Below, piece after piece: positions 34,995 to 44,047 of a stretch of DNA of 64,000 bases (the first letter of the stretch is position 1; every line of letters starts with the position of its first letter). The notes beneath the pieces were generated by a model. It was not told the DNA's origin and made no database searches. It worked only from the letters and a program-made list of their open reading frames with translations. A program made the position numbers and the translations under genes. The stretch comes from JACKBK01 sp963707275 (GTDB lineage Bacteria > Chloroflexota > Anaerolineae > JAAEKA01), in contig CAVPPH010000005.1 of the NCBI GenBank assembly GCA_963707275.1, positions 62,001-126,000 on the forward strand, given 5' to 3'.

Positions 34995-36082
34995 CCCTGC
35001 ACATCGTCGTCCCCGTCAAACGGTTGGCTGAAGCGAAGAGCCGGCTGGCGCCGGTGCTGGCGGACGAGGAGCGGCTGGCGCTGGCATGGTCGCTGTTGCG
35101 CCATGTGCTGACAGTGGTGCAAGAGGCGCAGGAAAGGCTGGGCGCGCGCGGCGCAGTGATTTCCTCTGACCCCGGCGCGCTGGCGGCGGCCCGCGATCTG
35201 GGGCTGGCTACCATCGTCGAAGTGGCGATAGCGGAGCAGCTTGCTGGCAGCCCCGAAGCATCGCTCAACGCGGCCTTGCAGCAGGCCGCCCGCTGGGCGT
35301 CCCGGCAGAATGCCAGCGCGCTGCTGATCCTGCCGGCCGATCTGCCGCTGGTGACGCTGGCTGACGTCAAGGCGCTGTGGCAGGCCAGCCAGCAGCTTTA
35401 CGCGGCGCGGGCGCTGGTGATTGCACCCGACGGCCACGAGACAGGCACCAACGCCCTGCTGGTTCGTCCACCGGCCGCGCTAAGCTTCGAGTTCGGGCCG
35501 GACAGTTTCCGCCTTCACTGCCGGCAAGCGCAGCGTCTCGGCCTCGCCTATCATATCCAGCGGTCGCCGCGGCTGGGGCTGGACGTTGACTTGCCGGCCG
35601 ATCTGGCCCAGTATCTGGCGGTCGAACAGGCCGACCCGCAGGAGGACGCTATGCAAAGCGATGCCCGCAGCCCGCTGATCGACGCCGAGACCGAGGCGTT
35701 TCTCGACCAGCCCGGCCTGCTGATGCGGCTGGGCACGCTGGGCCGCGACGGCTTTCCCCACGTCACCCCGGTGTGGTATGTCTACGAGGCCGGCGCGTTT
35801 CTTGTCACCACCGCGGCTGATCGAGTCAAGGCGCGCAACATGCAGCACAACCCGCGGGTTGGTTTCGCCATCGACAGCGACCAGCGGCCCTACCGCGGCC
35901 TGACAGCCACGGGAACGGCGCGGCTGGTAGCAGAAGGAGAAGCGGCGCGCCCGCTGACCCGCCGCATCGCGGCCCGCTACGTGCCCGCCGAGCGCCTCGA
36001 CGCCATGGTGGAGAGTCTGATGCAGGCGCCGCGGGTCGTGTACGCCATCGACCCGCGGCACGTGACACCCATGGGAAGTTAG
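34991..36082 (+). CDS. cofC: CofC guanylyltransferase fused to an F420/FMN split-barrel reductase domain
   Basis: A single 363-codon frame. Residues 1-210 are CofC/FbiD, which activates phospholactate or PEP with GTP: LHIVVPVKRLAEAKSRLAP, the ALLILPADLPLVTLADV strand with D-x-(P)-L, and HETGTNALLVRPPAALSFEFG. Residues 225-363 are a PPOX-type domain (LGTLGRDGFPHVTPVWYVYE, RVKARNMQHNPRVGFAID, a TGTARLV strand), as in F420-dependent reductases. No stop separates them. GTG 34991 overlaps the cofD stop. Met221 (35651) is preceded by AGGAGG, so the second domain may also be made alone. An enzyme making F420 is thus joined to a likely user of it. Confidence 0.85.
   Translation: MTLHIVVPVKRLAEAKSRLAPVLADEERLALAWSLLRHVLTVVQEAQERLGARGAVISSDPGALAAARDLGLATIVEVAIAEQLAGSPEASLNAALQQAARWASRQNASALLILPADLPLVTLADVKALWQASQQLYAARALVIAPDGHETGTNALLVRPPAALSFEFGPDSFRLHCRQAQRLGLAYHIQRSPRLGLDVDLPADLAQYLAVEQADPQEDAMQSDARSPLIDAETEAFLDQPGLLMRLGTLGRDGFPHVTPVWYVYEAGAFLVTTAADRVKARNMQHNPRVGFAIDSDQRPYRGLTATGTARLVAEGEAARPLTRRIAARYVPAERLDAMVESLMQAPRVVYAIDPRHVTPMGS
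35640..35653 (+). promoter_or_regulatory. Internal ribosome binding site and start inside the CofC fusion
   Basis: AGGAGG, five bases, then ATG 35651, in frame with the fusion at the junction between the domains. Confidence 0.55.
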
Positions 36083-36108
36083 GGAGAGAACAAGGTCCAG
36101 GGGATTGG

Positions 36109-36327
36109 TCAGTAAGCCCGGTCGAAGCGACCCGGCTGCACTGCCTGGAGAAACCAGATCGGGGCACGTGAGCGCAGACGCCCGCTGGCATCGAACGGCG
36201 GTTTGCGCCGGTAGTCGGCAGCGTCCAGTTGTGGACATTCGATCATCTGATGTCCGTGACAGAAGCAGTCTTCCTTGCTGGCGGTGAAACAGGTGGGGCA
36301 GATGAAAAACAGCGCTGTGTTGGACAT
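36109..36327 (-). CDS. Small cysteine-rich protein
   Basis: A 72-residue frame: MSNTALFFICPTCFTASKED, then a second Cys/His group (CFCHGHQMIEC) and a basic tail. The C-P-T-C and C-F-C-H pairs could hold one zinc. I do not recognise the family. It precedes the DinB-like gene on the same strand in the opposite order of transcription (it lies downstream of it). Plausible but unproven as a gene. Confidence 0.5.
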   Translation of the reverse strand: MSNTALFFICPTCFTASKEDCFCHGHQMIECPQLDAADYRRKPPFDASGRLRSRAPIWFLQAVQPGRFDRAY

Positions 36328-36388
36328 GATGGTTTCTCCGGGTTGTGTTGCGGCGCTAACAGCAAGACTCTCGACGCGGGGCGGTCGC

Positions 36389-36904
36389 CTAGAACGGGTA
36401 GCCTTTGGCGCCCTGAACGCCCTTCAGCGCCGAGATCTCACCGGCCATGTTGTGGATATGGCCGGTGACCAGCGCGCTGAGGCACCAGTCGAGGCTGCGT
36501 TGCCCCATGCCAACGCTGCTCAAATCAAGCTCCCGCTCCATGTCTGCCTCCGCCAGCGACCCGATGAAGCTGTCCACCGACGTGTAGACCGCCTGGGCGT
36601 ATAGTCGGGCGGCGGCAAGATCGACCGTCACTGTGCGAGCCCACTCCAGCGTCTGATTCATGCGCGGCTCGGAGATGCCTGTCTTGCCCGCCCAGTCGCC
36701 CGCGTAGAGCGGCCTGCTGGCTTGCAACATGCTGTGTACGATCGCGTCCGTGCCACAGACAGCGTGGGCGTAGGTGGCGCCGATGGGATGCGCGACCCCC
36801 GGCGGTATCCAGCCAGCCAGCTCAGTGCTGGCGTCGGCCATCGTCATCTCCAGCACTTCGGTGGCCCACTTGAACGCGGTACGATGGGTTGAGATTGCAC
36901 TCAT
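36389..36904 (-). CDS. DinB-family protein
   Basis: A 171-residue helical protein with the DinB pattern: FKWATEVLEMTMADASTELA, HPIGATYAHAVCGTDAIVHS with putative metal histidines, and a last helix CLSALVTGHIHNMAGEISAL carrying a third. AAGGAG eight bases before ATG 36904 fixes the start. Such proteins are thiol-dependent metalloenzymes of mostly unknown substrate. Related in fold only, not sequence, to the DinB-like protein at 32104. Confidence 0.75.
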   Translation of the reverse strand: MSAISTHRTAFKWATEVLEMTMADASTELAGWIPPGVAHPIGATYAHAVCGTDAIVHSMLQASRPLYAGDWAGKTGISEPRMNQTLEWARTVTVDLAAARLYAQAVYTSVDSFIGSLAEADMERELDLSSVGMGQRSLDWCLSALVTGHIHNMAGEISALKGVQGAKGYPF

Positions 36905-36944
36905 TTGTAACGACTCCTTTTCGATGTTAGTCACTTCAGCGCAC

Positions 36945-37011
36945 AAAGGTGACAGCCACCTCGGCTGTTGTTGAAATGTCGCGTCGGCGGTGGCAAAAGT
37001 GACCGCCACCT
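36945..37011. repeat. Diverged GGTGAC-type repeat arms
   Basis: AAAGGTGACAGCCACC (36945-36960) and AAAGTGACCGCCACCT (36996-37011) are direct variants of the arm sequence at 14531 and 60440, upstream of the DinB gene. Nothing else is seen in 36905-37101. Confidence 0.45.
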
Positions 37012-37101
37012 GACCGGGTACGAACGACCGTTCCGATCCATGACAGCAGTATAGTCCGGTGTGATGTTCAGGCGCCAGACCATTTCGTGTTCATTTGTTG
37101 T

Positions 37102-40100
37102 TCAATGCGACATCGTTTCAGCCTTGCTCAGCAGGCTGGCCCGCAGGTCGGGCGTTGTAGTGTGGCTGAGGATGAATGCGAACATCTCGCTCGCCTGATT
37201 GCGCAATTGCTGCGCCTCTGCCATGCGGCCGCGGTTGGCCTGCAATGCAGCCAGGTCGCTCAGCATCAGCCACGCCGGTTGGCGCGCGCCGGTTGATTGG
37301 GCAATCTCAATGCCCGCTGCCAGGGCTGCAATCGCATACTCGTCTCTCCCCTGTGATCGCAGCACTTTCGACCGTAGCCAGTGCGCCTCCGGCTGGTAAT
37401 AGGTCACCTCGATTCTTGCGAGCCAGGCAAGCAGTTCATCGATCACCGCCAGCGCCTCATCCAATCTGCCCCCGGCAAACGCCAGCTCACTCTCCAGAAA
37501 GACGTTGGTGATCTCGAAGACGAGCAGCGTTTGCGACCCGATGTGGCTGGCAGAGTTGTTTCTGACGGCTGTTGCTTCTTCGATCAGGCCCAGACGCAGC
37601 AGGCAGCGAGCCAGATTGGCAAGGGTCATGGGTCGAAAGGGTGGGAAGTGCACGGCCTTGACATCCGCCTCGCGCGCGATTGCCAGCGCGCGTTGATCTT
37701 CGCCGACCGCTGCCAGCAACAACGATTGCCACACGCGGCTGAGGGCGTACGCCGGATGGCCCACCGCGTCGCCGAGGGTCATGCCCTCAATCGAGACGTG
37801 CCAGGCCGCGTCGAAATCGCCCCGCGCCAAATACGCCATCGGGACAAACACCCGGCTGTTGACCTGCCCCCAGCGGTTGTCGATCTGCTCAGAGATCTGA
37901 AGCAATTCCTGCGCCAGATCAATGGCTTCGTCGAATCTGGCAGTCAGCACCCGGTCCAGGGTCGTGTTGGCGCGGTTTTCTGCCAGCATTGGCAGGTTGC
38001 CCAGCTCGCGCCACAGGTGCTCGGCCTCGGCCAGCGACTGACGCGCCTCGGCCATGCGACCGGCGCCCATGTAGGTCAGACCCAGGTCCTGATCGATGTG
38101 CGCCAGCAGTTCACGCAACCCCAGCTTGCGCGCCAGCGCCTCGGCCCGCTCGCCGGCCGGAATTCCCTTCCCCGCAGTGCCGGAATAGAGGTTCAGGATC
38201 AGCGTGTTCCACAGTGCGCGCGCTTCAGTTGCTTCATCTCCCAGCGTTCGGGCAAGCTCGATCGCCTCTTCCAGCAACTGTCCACCCGCGACCGTGTCCT
38301 GCGCCAACGACGGAACGATGGTCGCGGTGGCACGCGCCTGTAACGCCGTCAGACCCATGGCTTGATCGTCCAGCATTTGCGCCGCTTCCTGCATCGCCTG
38401 GTAGGTTTCCTGCGCAGCACCATAATCGTTTTGCAGCTCCTGGCAGCGGCCACAGCGCAGGTAAAGGTGCTGCAACTGGTCAGGCTGCGGGTCGGTTGCG
38501 GACGCGGCAAGCTCCAGAGCGTGGCTGTAATGGGTCAGCGCTTCGGCGATCGCGAAGAGACTGAAGGCTGCGTCACCGGCGGCGGTGTGATAGCGCAGCG
38601 CGCGCGGATCGCCGGCGCGGTGAAAGTGGTGCGCCAGCACCGGGTAGAACTCCTCCAGCCGGTCGCTAAAGAGTGTTTCGATGGCCCCGCCGACGCGCCG
38701 GTGGAACTCGCTGCGGCGGCGCAGCAGGATCGTATTGTAGGCCGCTTCCTGCGTCAGCGAGTGGCGGAAGACGTATTCAAGCTCCGGCTGGCGGGCCGCC
38801 TCCAGAATCAGCTCGGCGCGCTGGAGAGCCAGCACTTGATGGTCCAGTTGCTCAGCAGCCCCAGCCACCATGGCCAGAACGCGGTGGAAGAAGCGGCGAC
38901 CGATCACTGCCGCTAACTGCAACGTCTGGCGGACCTCCTCCTCCAGGCGGTCGATGCGTGCCGTCAGCAGCGACTGAAGATTATCAGGTACTGTCAGCCG
39001 GTCCAGGTCGACCGCTGCTGCCACCTGCCAGCCGCCGTCGTCTGTCCGCACCAGCACCTGGCCATCCACCAGGCTGCGCACCAGTTCTTCGACGAAAAAG
39101 GGGTTGCCGTCGGCCTTGTCGATGATGACCTTGCGCAGTGTTTCTGGCAGCGACGATGCAGCCGAATCGACGCGTCCCAACGTCGTCCCGAGCAGGCTTT
39201 GTACGAGTGCGTCACTTTGCGACGCATCCAGCGGCTGCAAGGCGATCTCGCTGTAGCGATGCGGCAGGTTTGCTTCGGCGAAGGTCTTGACCTGCCAGCC
39301 GGGCGCGTTGCGGTCAGGGCGAAACACGCACAGGAAGAGCAGCGGCAGAGTCTCGGCCAGCGGCAACAAGTGTAGCAGCAGATCTACCGAAGCCGCGTCC
39401 GCCCAGTGCAGGTCGTCGAAGACGCAGAATGCCGGGCCGTTGGCACCCCACGCCTGCCAGGTGTGACGTACGGCCTGGTAAAGCTCGCTTTTGAATGCCT
39501 CACCGCCTACCGGCGACGCGTCGTCGCCACCTGTCGAGAGCGCCAGCATCCGGCCAATGGCCGGGCGCGCGGCGGGCGCCTGGTCGGGCGACAGCCGGCT
39601 GACAAGGTGCTCCAGCGCCTGCTGGTCACTCAACACGTCGTGCTCTGCTGTGCCGCTCAGGCAGCGCAACTGCTGCTGAAACTGCACGTAGGGATGGTTG
39701 GTGTCGTAGGAGATGCCCTGGCTTTCACACCAGCGCGGCCACGCAGTCTCCAGACCCCTGGGGTCTTCGATAACCCCAAGGGTCTCCGCCTGCGCTTCCC
39801 ACATCGCCCTGACTTCTGCTACCAGCCGGCTCTTGCCCAGGCCGGCTTCGCCGATCAGCGTCACCACCTGGCCGCGGCCGGCGCGCAGGTCTGCCACGGC
39901 CTGCGCCAGCAGACCGAGCTCGCGCTCGGCGTCCCACAACAGGCGCGCTCAGCCCGTCGAAGCCGCGCAGCCGGCCCGGCTGCAGCTTGCTGCCCAGCAC
40001 GCGCCAGGCGCGCACCGGTTCAGAGCGTCCCTTGACCTCGATGTCGCCCAGCGGTTCCATGTCGAACAGCGGGGCGACCAGGCGGTAGGTCTCCTCAGCG

Positions 40101-40828
40101 ATCTGGATGGTGCCTGGCTGGGCGGTCTGCTCCATACGCGCCGCCAGGTTGATGGCGTCGCCCATGGCGGTGTACTCCATGCGTAGGTCGGAACCAACGG
40201 CTCCGACGACTACCAGCCCAGTGTTGATGCCGATGCGCGGCGTGATGTGTGTCCCGTGTTGCGCCAGGGTCTGCTCGCCAAAGCTTTGAAAGCCTGCGAG
40301 GATGTCGAGTCCGGCCAGCACTGCGCGCCGCGGATCGTCTTCATGTGCCAGCGGTGCGCCAAAGAAGGCCAGAATGCCATCCCCCATCAGCCGCGCCACC
40401 GTCCCCTCGTAGTCGTAGACGGGCCGGATCATCTGCTCGAACGCGGCGTTGATCAGTTCGGTCCAGGTTTCCGGGTCCAAGTGTTGCGCCGCTTCCGTGC
40501 TGCCTGTGATGTCGCAAAAAAGCATGGTCACAACGCGGCGTTCGCCTTCCATGACGCCGGCGCGGCGGGATTGCTCCAGCTTGGCGAGGAGATTGGGCGG
40601 CATGTATTGATTGAGCGGGGACTGGGGGCTGGGGGCTGGGCTGGGGACTAGCGGTAAGGATGGCGCGACGGCGAACGCGTTGATCGGGCGGCCACAGTGG
40701 TCGCAGAAGAGGGCGGCTTCCGGCAGCGGTGTGGTGCAGAAGGGGCACTCAGGCAGCAGCCAGAATCCGCATCGCTTGCAGAATCGAGCCGAGGCGCGGT
40801 TGTCGGTCTGGCAGTTGGAACAGATCAC
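37102..40828 (-). CDS. Adenylate/guanylate cyclase-AAA ATPase-TPR regulator (one frameshift)
   Basis: About 1,240 residues. A double zinc ribbon (CSNC...CKRC...CPFC...CDHC) comes first, then a class III cyclase domain: VVTMLFCDITGSTEAAQHLD and ARLMGDGILAFFGAPLAHED hold the two metal aspartates, and EYTAMGDAINLAARMEQ is the distal loop. After PVVGRERELGLL comes an AAA/STAND ATPase (TLIGEAGLGKSRLVAEV Walker A, FCVFDDLHWAD Walker B), then some 500 residues of TPR-like helices. The frame slips +1 at about 39948 (cgc-c-gag), splitting cyclase from ATPase. GTG 40828 is the most likely start. It probably senses a ligand through the TPRs and produces cyclic nucleotide. Confidence 0.85.
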
Positions 40829-40891
40829 GGTTACGTTGTAGCTCCCAGGCGCGGCCTCCTGCCAGCCGCGACAGTCGATGTTGTAGCGGCT

Positions 40892-40919
40892 ATTATAGCA
40901 ACCGGGCAACGGTTGTCAA
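40892..40919 (-). promoter_or_regulatory. Promoter TTGACA-N16-TATAAT for the cyclase gene
   Basis: Minus strand, -35 at 40919-40914 and -10 at 40897-40892; both hexamers match consensus fully. Confidence 0.85.
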
Positions 40920-40959
40920 GCGAACTGACAAATTCAGGATGGTGACAGCAGCGATGGGT

Positions 40960-40988
40960 TTGCGGACATGCCTGTTCCAGCTTATACT
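40960..40988 (+). promoter_or_regulatory. Promoter TTGCGG-N17-TATACT
   Basis: Divergent from the cyclase promoter, about 40 bases before ATG 41028. Confidence 0.6.
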
Positions 40989-41027
40989 GGAATCAACGTT
41001 TGTTCCAAGGAAAGGAACCTGTTTGCG

Positions 41028-41300
41028 ATGCTTAACATCAGTTGTACGTATTGTCGATCCCCTATCAATGTCGGCGACGGTGAGTTGGCGATGATCATGC
41101 AGGCTGCGGAGGGCAAGCGCCCCAAGTCCGCGCCGGTCAGTTGTCCGAACTGCCGCAAGACCAACAAGGTGCCATTCCAGCGATTGGCGCAGGCTTACAA
41201 GATGGCCGGCAGCCCACCGCCGCCGGAGGAAGAGGTTGTCGAGCCAGATTCGGACTCGACACCTGAGGAAGAGACTGCCGCCGAGCCTGTGGCAGAGTAA
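41028..41300 (+). CDS. Small zinc-ribbon protein with acidic tail
   Basis: A 90-residue protein: ISCTYCRSPINVGDGELAMI and VSCPNCRKTNKVPFQRL place two CxxC pairs about 35 residues apart, a zinc ribbon of MJ0042 or rubredoxin-like type. The last 30 residues are proline- and glutamate-rich and disordered. The promoter at 40960 and an AAAGGAA site support it. Function unknown; possibly a nucleic-acid- or protein-binding adaptor. Confidence 0.7.
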   Translation: MLNISCTYCRSPINVGDGELAMIMQAAEGKRPKSAPVSCPNCRKTNKVPFQRLAQAYKMAGSPPPPEEEVVEPDSDSTPEEETAAEPVAE

Positions 41301-41465
41301 TGACGGTTCAGCGGTGTGCGATGCTCCCCGGATGACCCCGGCGTCTGGCACGAAAAAGCCTGCTCAATGCAGGCTGCGGAGGTCTGTTTCCGGGCAGCTT
41401 GCTTCAGCCTGCTTTGGTTCGTCAGGCCGTGAACACCTGCACTGCGCGCAGGCGCAAGTGTCCAT

Positions 41466-41906
41466 TCACGGCAACCCTTCGGCGGCTGCGGCTGCAAGGC
41501 GGGCTTTCCCGGCTGCGATGCCCCCTTGTACGATGTTGCCGTAGCGGTCGTCCTGGAGAACCTTGCTCTTCGAAGCCGCCCGATCATACCACCTGGCGGC
41601 TTCTGCCAGATCACCCAGCACCTCGTAGGAATGTCCCAGGTTAAGATAAAGCGACGGATAGAAGGCGGCCACCCGGTCGTCGGTTACGGCGTCGGCGCGG
41701 GCGAGGCTCTCCTGATTCCAGTGCAGCGTTTCTTGGGGGGTATCCTGATGGCGCGCCAGGAAATGCGCGGCGATGCTGGCTTCGTAGTCATCCTGCGCGG
41801 CGTCCCAGGCTTGCGCAAACAGGATGCGCGCCTGGTTTGGCTTGTCGTCGAATTCGGCCTGCATCCCTTGCGCGCAGAGCTTCACGATCGGGTTGTCGGG
41901 GTCCAT
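41466..41906 (-). CDS. TPR-like helical protein
   Basis: A 146-residue protein with KLCAQGMQAEFDDKPNQARI, FAQAWDAAQDDYEASIAAHF, LARHQDTPQETLHWNQESLA and SLYLNLGHSYEVLGDLAEAA: three to four TPR-type helix pairs ending with an alanine-rich helix. Homologues are often labelled rRNA adenine methyltransferase, but no SAM motif is present, so I reject that name. A perfect 54-bp palindrome follows its start upstream side. Function unknown. Confidence 0.7.
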   Translation of the reverse strand: MDPDNPIVKLCAQGMQAEFDDKPNQARILFAQAWDAAQDDYEASIAAHFLARHQDTPQETLHWNQESLARADAVTDDRVAAFYPSLYLNLGHSYEVLGDLAEAARWYDRAASKSKVLQDDRYGNIVQGGIAAGKARLAAAAAEGLP

Positions 41907-41919
41907 GAATCTGGGGAAG

Positions 41920-41973
41920 TTCGTAGTAGCGACTTCAGTCGCCTCCGGAGGCGACTGAAGTCGCTACTACGAA
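41920..41973. repeat. Perfect 54-bp palindrome
   Basis: Each 27-base arm begins TTCGTAGTAGCGACTTCAGT; the centre is CCTCC/GGAGG between 41946 and 41947. No loop exists, so it would form a cruciform or long hairpin. It lies between the aapP end and the TPR gene start. Elements with the GTAGTAGCGACT core are, as I recall, dispersed in related genomes. Confidence 0.9.
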
Positions 41974-41979
41974 TGGCTG

Positions 41980-42735
41980 CTAGTGGGCCAGGATCTGCGA
42001 GAGGAAAAGCTTGGTGCGTTCTTCCTGCGGGTTGTTGAAAAGCTGGTTGGGCGGCGCTTCTTCTACCACCAGCCCCTGGTCGAAGATCATCACTCGGTCG
42101 GCCACCTCGCGCGCGAACCCCATCTCGTGGGTGACAGCGATGATCGTCATGCCCGACAGCGCCAGGTCACGCATCACGTCCAGCACCTCCTTGATCATTT
42201 CCGGATCCAGCGCGGAGGTTGGCTCGTCGAAGAGCATGATCTTGGGTTGCATGGCCAGCGCGCGCGCGATGGCGACCCGCTGCTGCTGACCGCCGGAGAG
42301 CTGGCCGGGATACTTGTGGGCCTGCTCCGGTATCTTGACCCGCTCCAGCAATTGAGTCGCCACTTCGGTAGCCTTGTCTTTGGGCCAGCGGCGCACATTG
42401 GTCGGCGCGAGCGTGATGTTCTCCAGGACTGTCAGATGGGGGAAGAGGTTAAACTGTTGAAAGACCATGCCCACCTCGCGGCGGACGGCCTCGATGTTGC
42501 GGATGTCGTGACTCAGCTCGATGCCGTCCACGATGATGTCGCCTTCCTGGTGCTCCTCCAGCCGGTTGAGGCAGCGGATGAAGGTGGACTTGCCGGAACC
42601 TGACGGACCGATGATGACCACCACCTCGCCCTCGCGGACGGTTGTCGTGATGCCGCGCAGGACGTGGAACTCATCGAACCACTTCTGCACATCGCGGCAG
42701 ACGATCATATCCTTGGCGCCTTCTTTGATTGTCAT
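41980..42735 (-). CDS. aapP: Polar amino-acid ABC transporter ATPase
   Basis: A 251-residue GlnQ/AapP-type ATPase energising the permeases encoded upstream. Walker A is IIGPSGSGKSTFIRCLNRLE, then the Q-loop VFQQFNLFPHLTVLENI, signature LSGGQQQRVAIARALAM, Walker B IMLFDEPTSALDPEM, and the switch His in AVTHEMGFAREVADRV. ATG 42735 opens the conserved VCRDVQKWFDEFHVLRG region and is preferred over upstream in-frame codons. It is last in the aapJQMP order. Confidence 0.95.
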   Translation of the reverse strand: MTIKEGAKDMIVCRDVQKWFDEFHVLRGITTTVREGEVVVIIGPSGSGKSTFIRCLNRLEEHQEGDIIVDGIELSHDIRNIEAVRREVGMVFQQFNLFPHLTVLENITLAPTNVRRWPKDKATEVATQLLERVKIPEQAHKYPGQLSGGQQQRVAIARALAMQPKIMLFDEPTSALDPEMIKEVLDVMRDLALSGMTIIAVTHEMGFAREVADRVMIFDQGLVVEEAPPNQLFNNPQEERTKLFLSQILAH

Positions 42736-42754
42736 AGTTGCTACTCCATGCGCG

Positions 42755-44044
42755 CTAGCGCTGTCCCACGCCGAGGCGCGTCTCCAGCCGCCGGCTGGCG
42801 TAGGACATGCCTGAGGCAATGACGAAATAGACCAAGCCGATGAAAAGGTAGATCTCGGCCTGAAACGCTCGATACTCCTGCTGGCCCAGGACGGCGCGCC
42901 CGATGCTCAACAGGTCGAACACGCCGATGATTGCCACCAGCGACGTATCCTTGAACAGGCCGATAAACTGGCCCACGATGGCAGGGATGACGGCCCGCAG
43001 TGCCTGCGGCAGGATGATTCGTCGCGTCGTCTGGTAGCCGCTGAGACCGACGGCGTAGGCTGCTTCGTACTGCCCGCGCGGCACAGACTGCAGGCCGCCG
43101 CGCACGTTCTCAGCCAGATAGGCGGCGCTGAAGAGGATGAAGCCCACGGTCACGCGAATCAGGCTATCCACGTTCATCCCGCCGGGCAGGAATAGCGGCA
43201 GCATGAACTCGGCCATGAACAGCACCGTGATCAGCGGCACGCCGCGGATCAGTTCGATGTAACCGATGCAGAAATAGCGGATAACCGGATATTTGCTCTG
43301 CCGGCCTAGCGCCAGCATGACGCCCAATGGGAACGACACGATGATAGCGACCACCGAGATGATTAGCGTCAGCATCAGCCCGCCCCAAAGCCGGGTGTTG
43401 ACTGTGCCCAGCGGGCCGGCATTGGGCGAATCGAACGTTGGGCCGATGCCAAACAGGATGATCCCCAGGATGACCGGCGAGATCAGCCAGAGAATCGTCA
43501 CCACCTTGCGATAGCGGAACAGGCGGCGAGAGACAGGTCCCCAGGTCATCAGGCTGACGATGCCCAGCACCACCACAAAGAGCGCTGCCACTACCGGTCG
43601 CCAGACCAGCGCGCGCGGGTAACGGCCGAACATCAGCAGCCGGAAGTTGACGACAATCGCCTCCCAGCGCGGCCAAAAGGTCACGTAGCGCACGAAGGCG
43701 TAAAGCACCAATCCCAGCACGACCAGCAAAAACAGGCTGATCAGCGCCCCGTGCAGTGACGTGTAGAGGCGGATCTTGACCCCTCGCAACATCCCGTGGA
43801 CGAGATTGTGCCTGACCATGTTCCAGGCGATCAGCGCACCGAAGATGCTCCAGAAAACGACGACGATCGTCGTCATCAGCGGATTGGCGCGCAGGCCGGT
43901 GTTGATGACCCAGACGTTCAAAGCGATCAGTACCAGCAGTGTGATGATCTTGCCGGCGGAAAGGATGTTGGACTGTAGCCAGTAGGTGAAATCGAACGGC
44001 GGTCTGGCGTCGCGTCTCGGCATGGTGGAAGCTGTTGTAGTCAT
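42755..44044 (-). CDS. aapM: Amino-acid ABC transporter permease AapM
   Basis: A 429-residue inner-membrane permease, longer than HisM because of an N-terminal multi-helix region typical of AapM. The transport domain carries GGLMLTLIISVVAIIVSFPL, YIELIRGVPLITVLFMAEF, SAAYLAENVRGGLQSVPRGQ (EAA loop, contact with the ATPase) and QALRAVIPAIVGQFIGLFKD. The frame is intact. It follows aapQ by three bases and is followed by aapP. Confidence 0.9.
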   Translation of the reverse strand: MTTTASTMPRRDARPPFDFTYWLQSNILSAGKIITLLVLIALNVWVINTGLRANPLMTTIVVVFWSIFGALIAWNMVRHNLVHGMLRGVKIRLYTSLHGALISLFLLVVLGLVLYAFVRYVTFWPRWEAIVVNFRLLMFGRYPRALVWRPVVAALFVVVLGIVSLMTWGPVSRRLFRYRKVVTILWLISPVILGIILFGIGPTFDSPNAGPLGTVNTRLWGGLMLTLIISVVAIIVSFPLGVMLALGRQSKYPVIRYFCIGYIELIRGVPLITVLFMAEFMLPLFLPGGMNVDSLIRVTVGFILFSAAYLAENVRGGLQSVPRGQYEAAYAVGLSGYQTTRRIILPQALRAVIPAIVGQFIGLFKDTSLVAIIGVFDLLSIGRAVLGQQEYRAFQAEIYLFIGLVYFVIASGMSYASRRLETRLGVGQR

Positions 44045-44047
44045 CGG

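Noticed and set aside
41466..41906. rRNA adenine methyltransferase, the label often given to homologues
   Set aside because: No SAM-binding glycine loop or catalytic motif; the sequence is TPR-like helices only.
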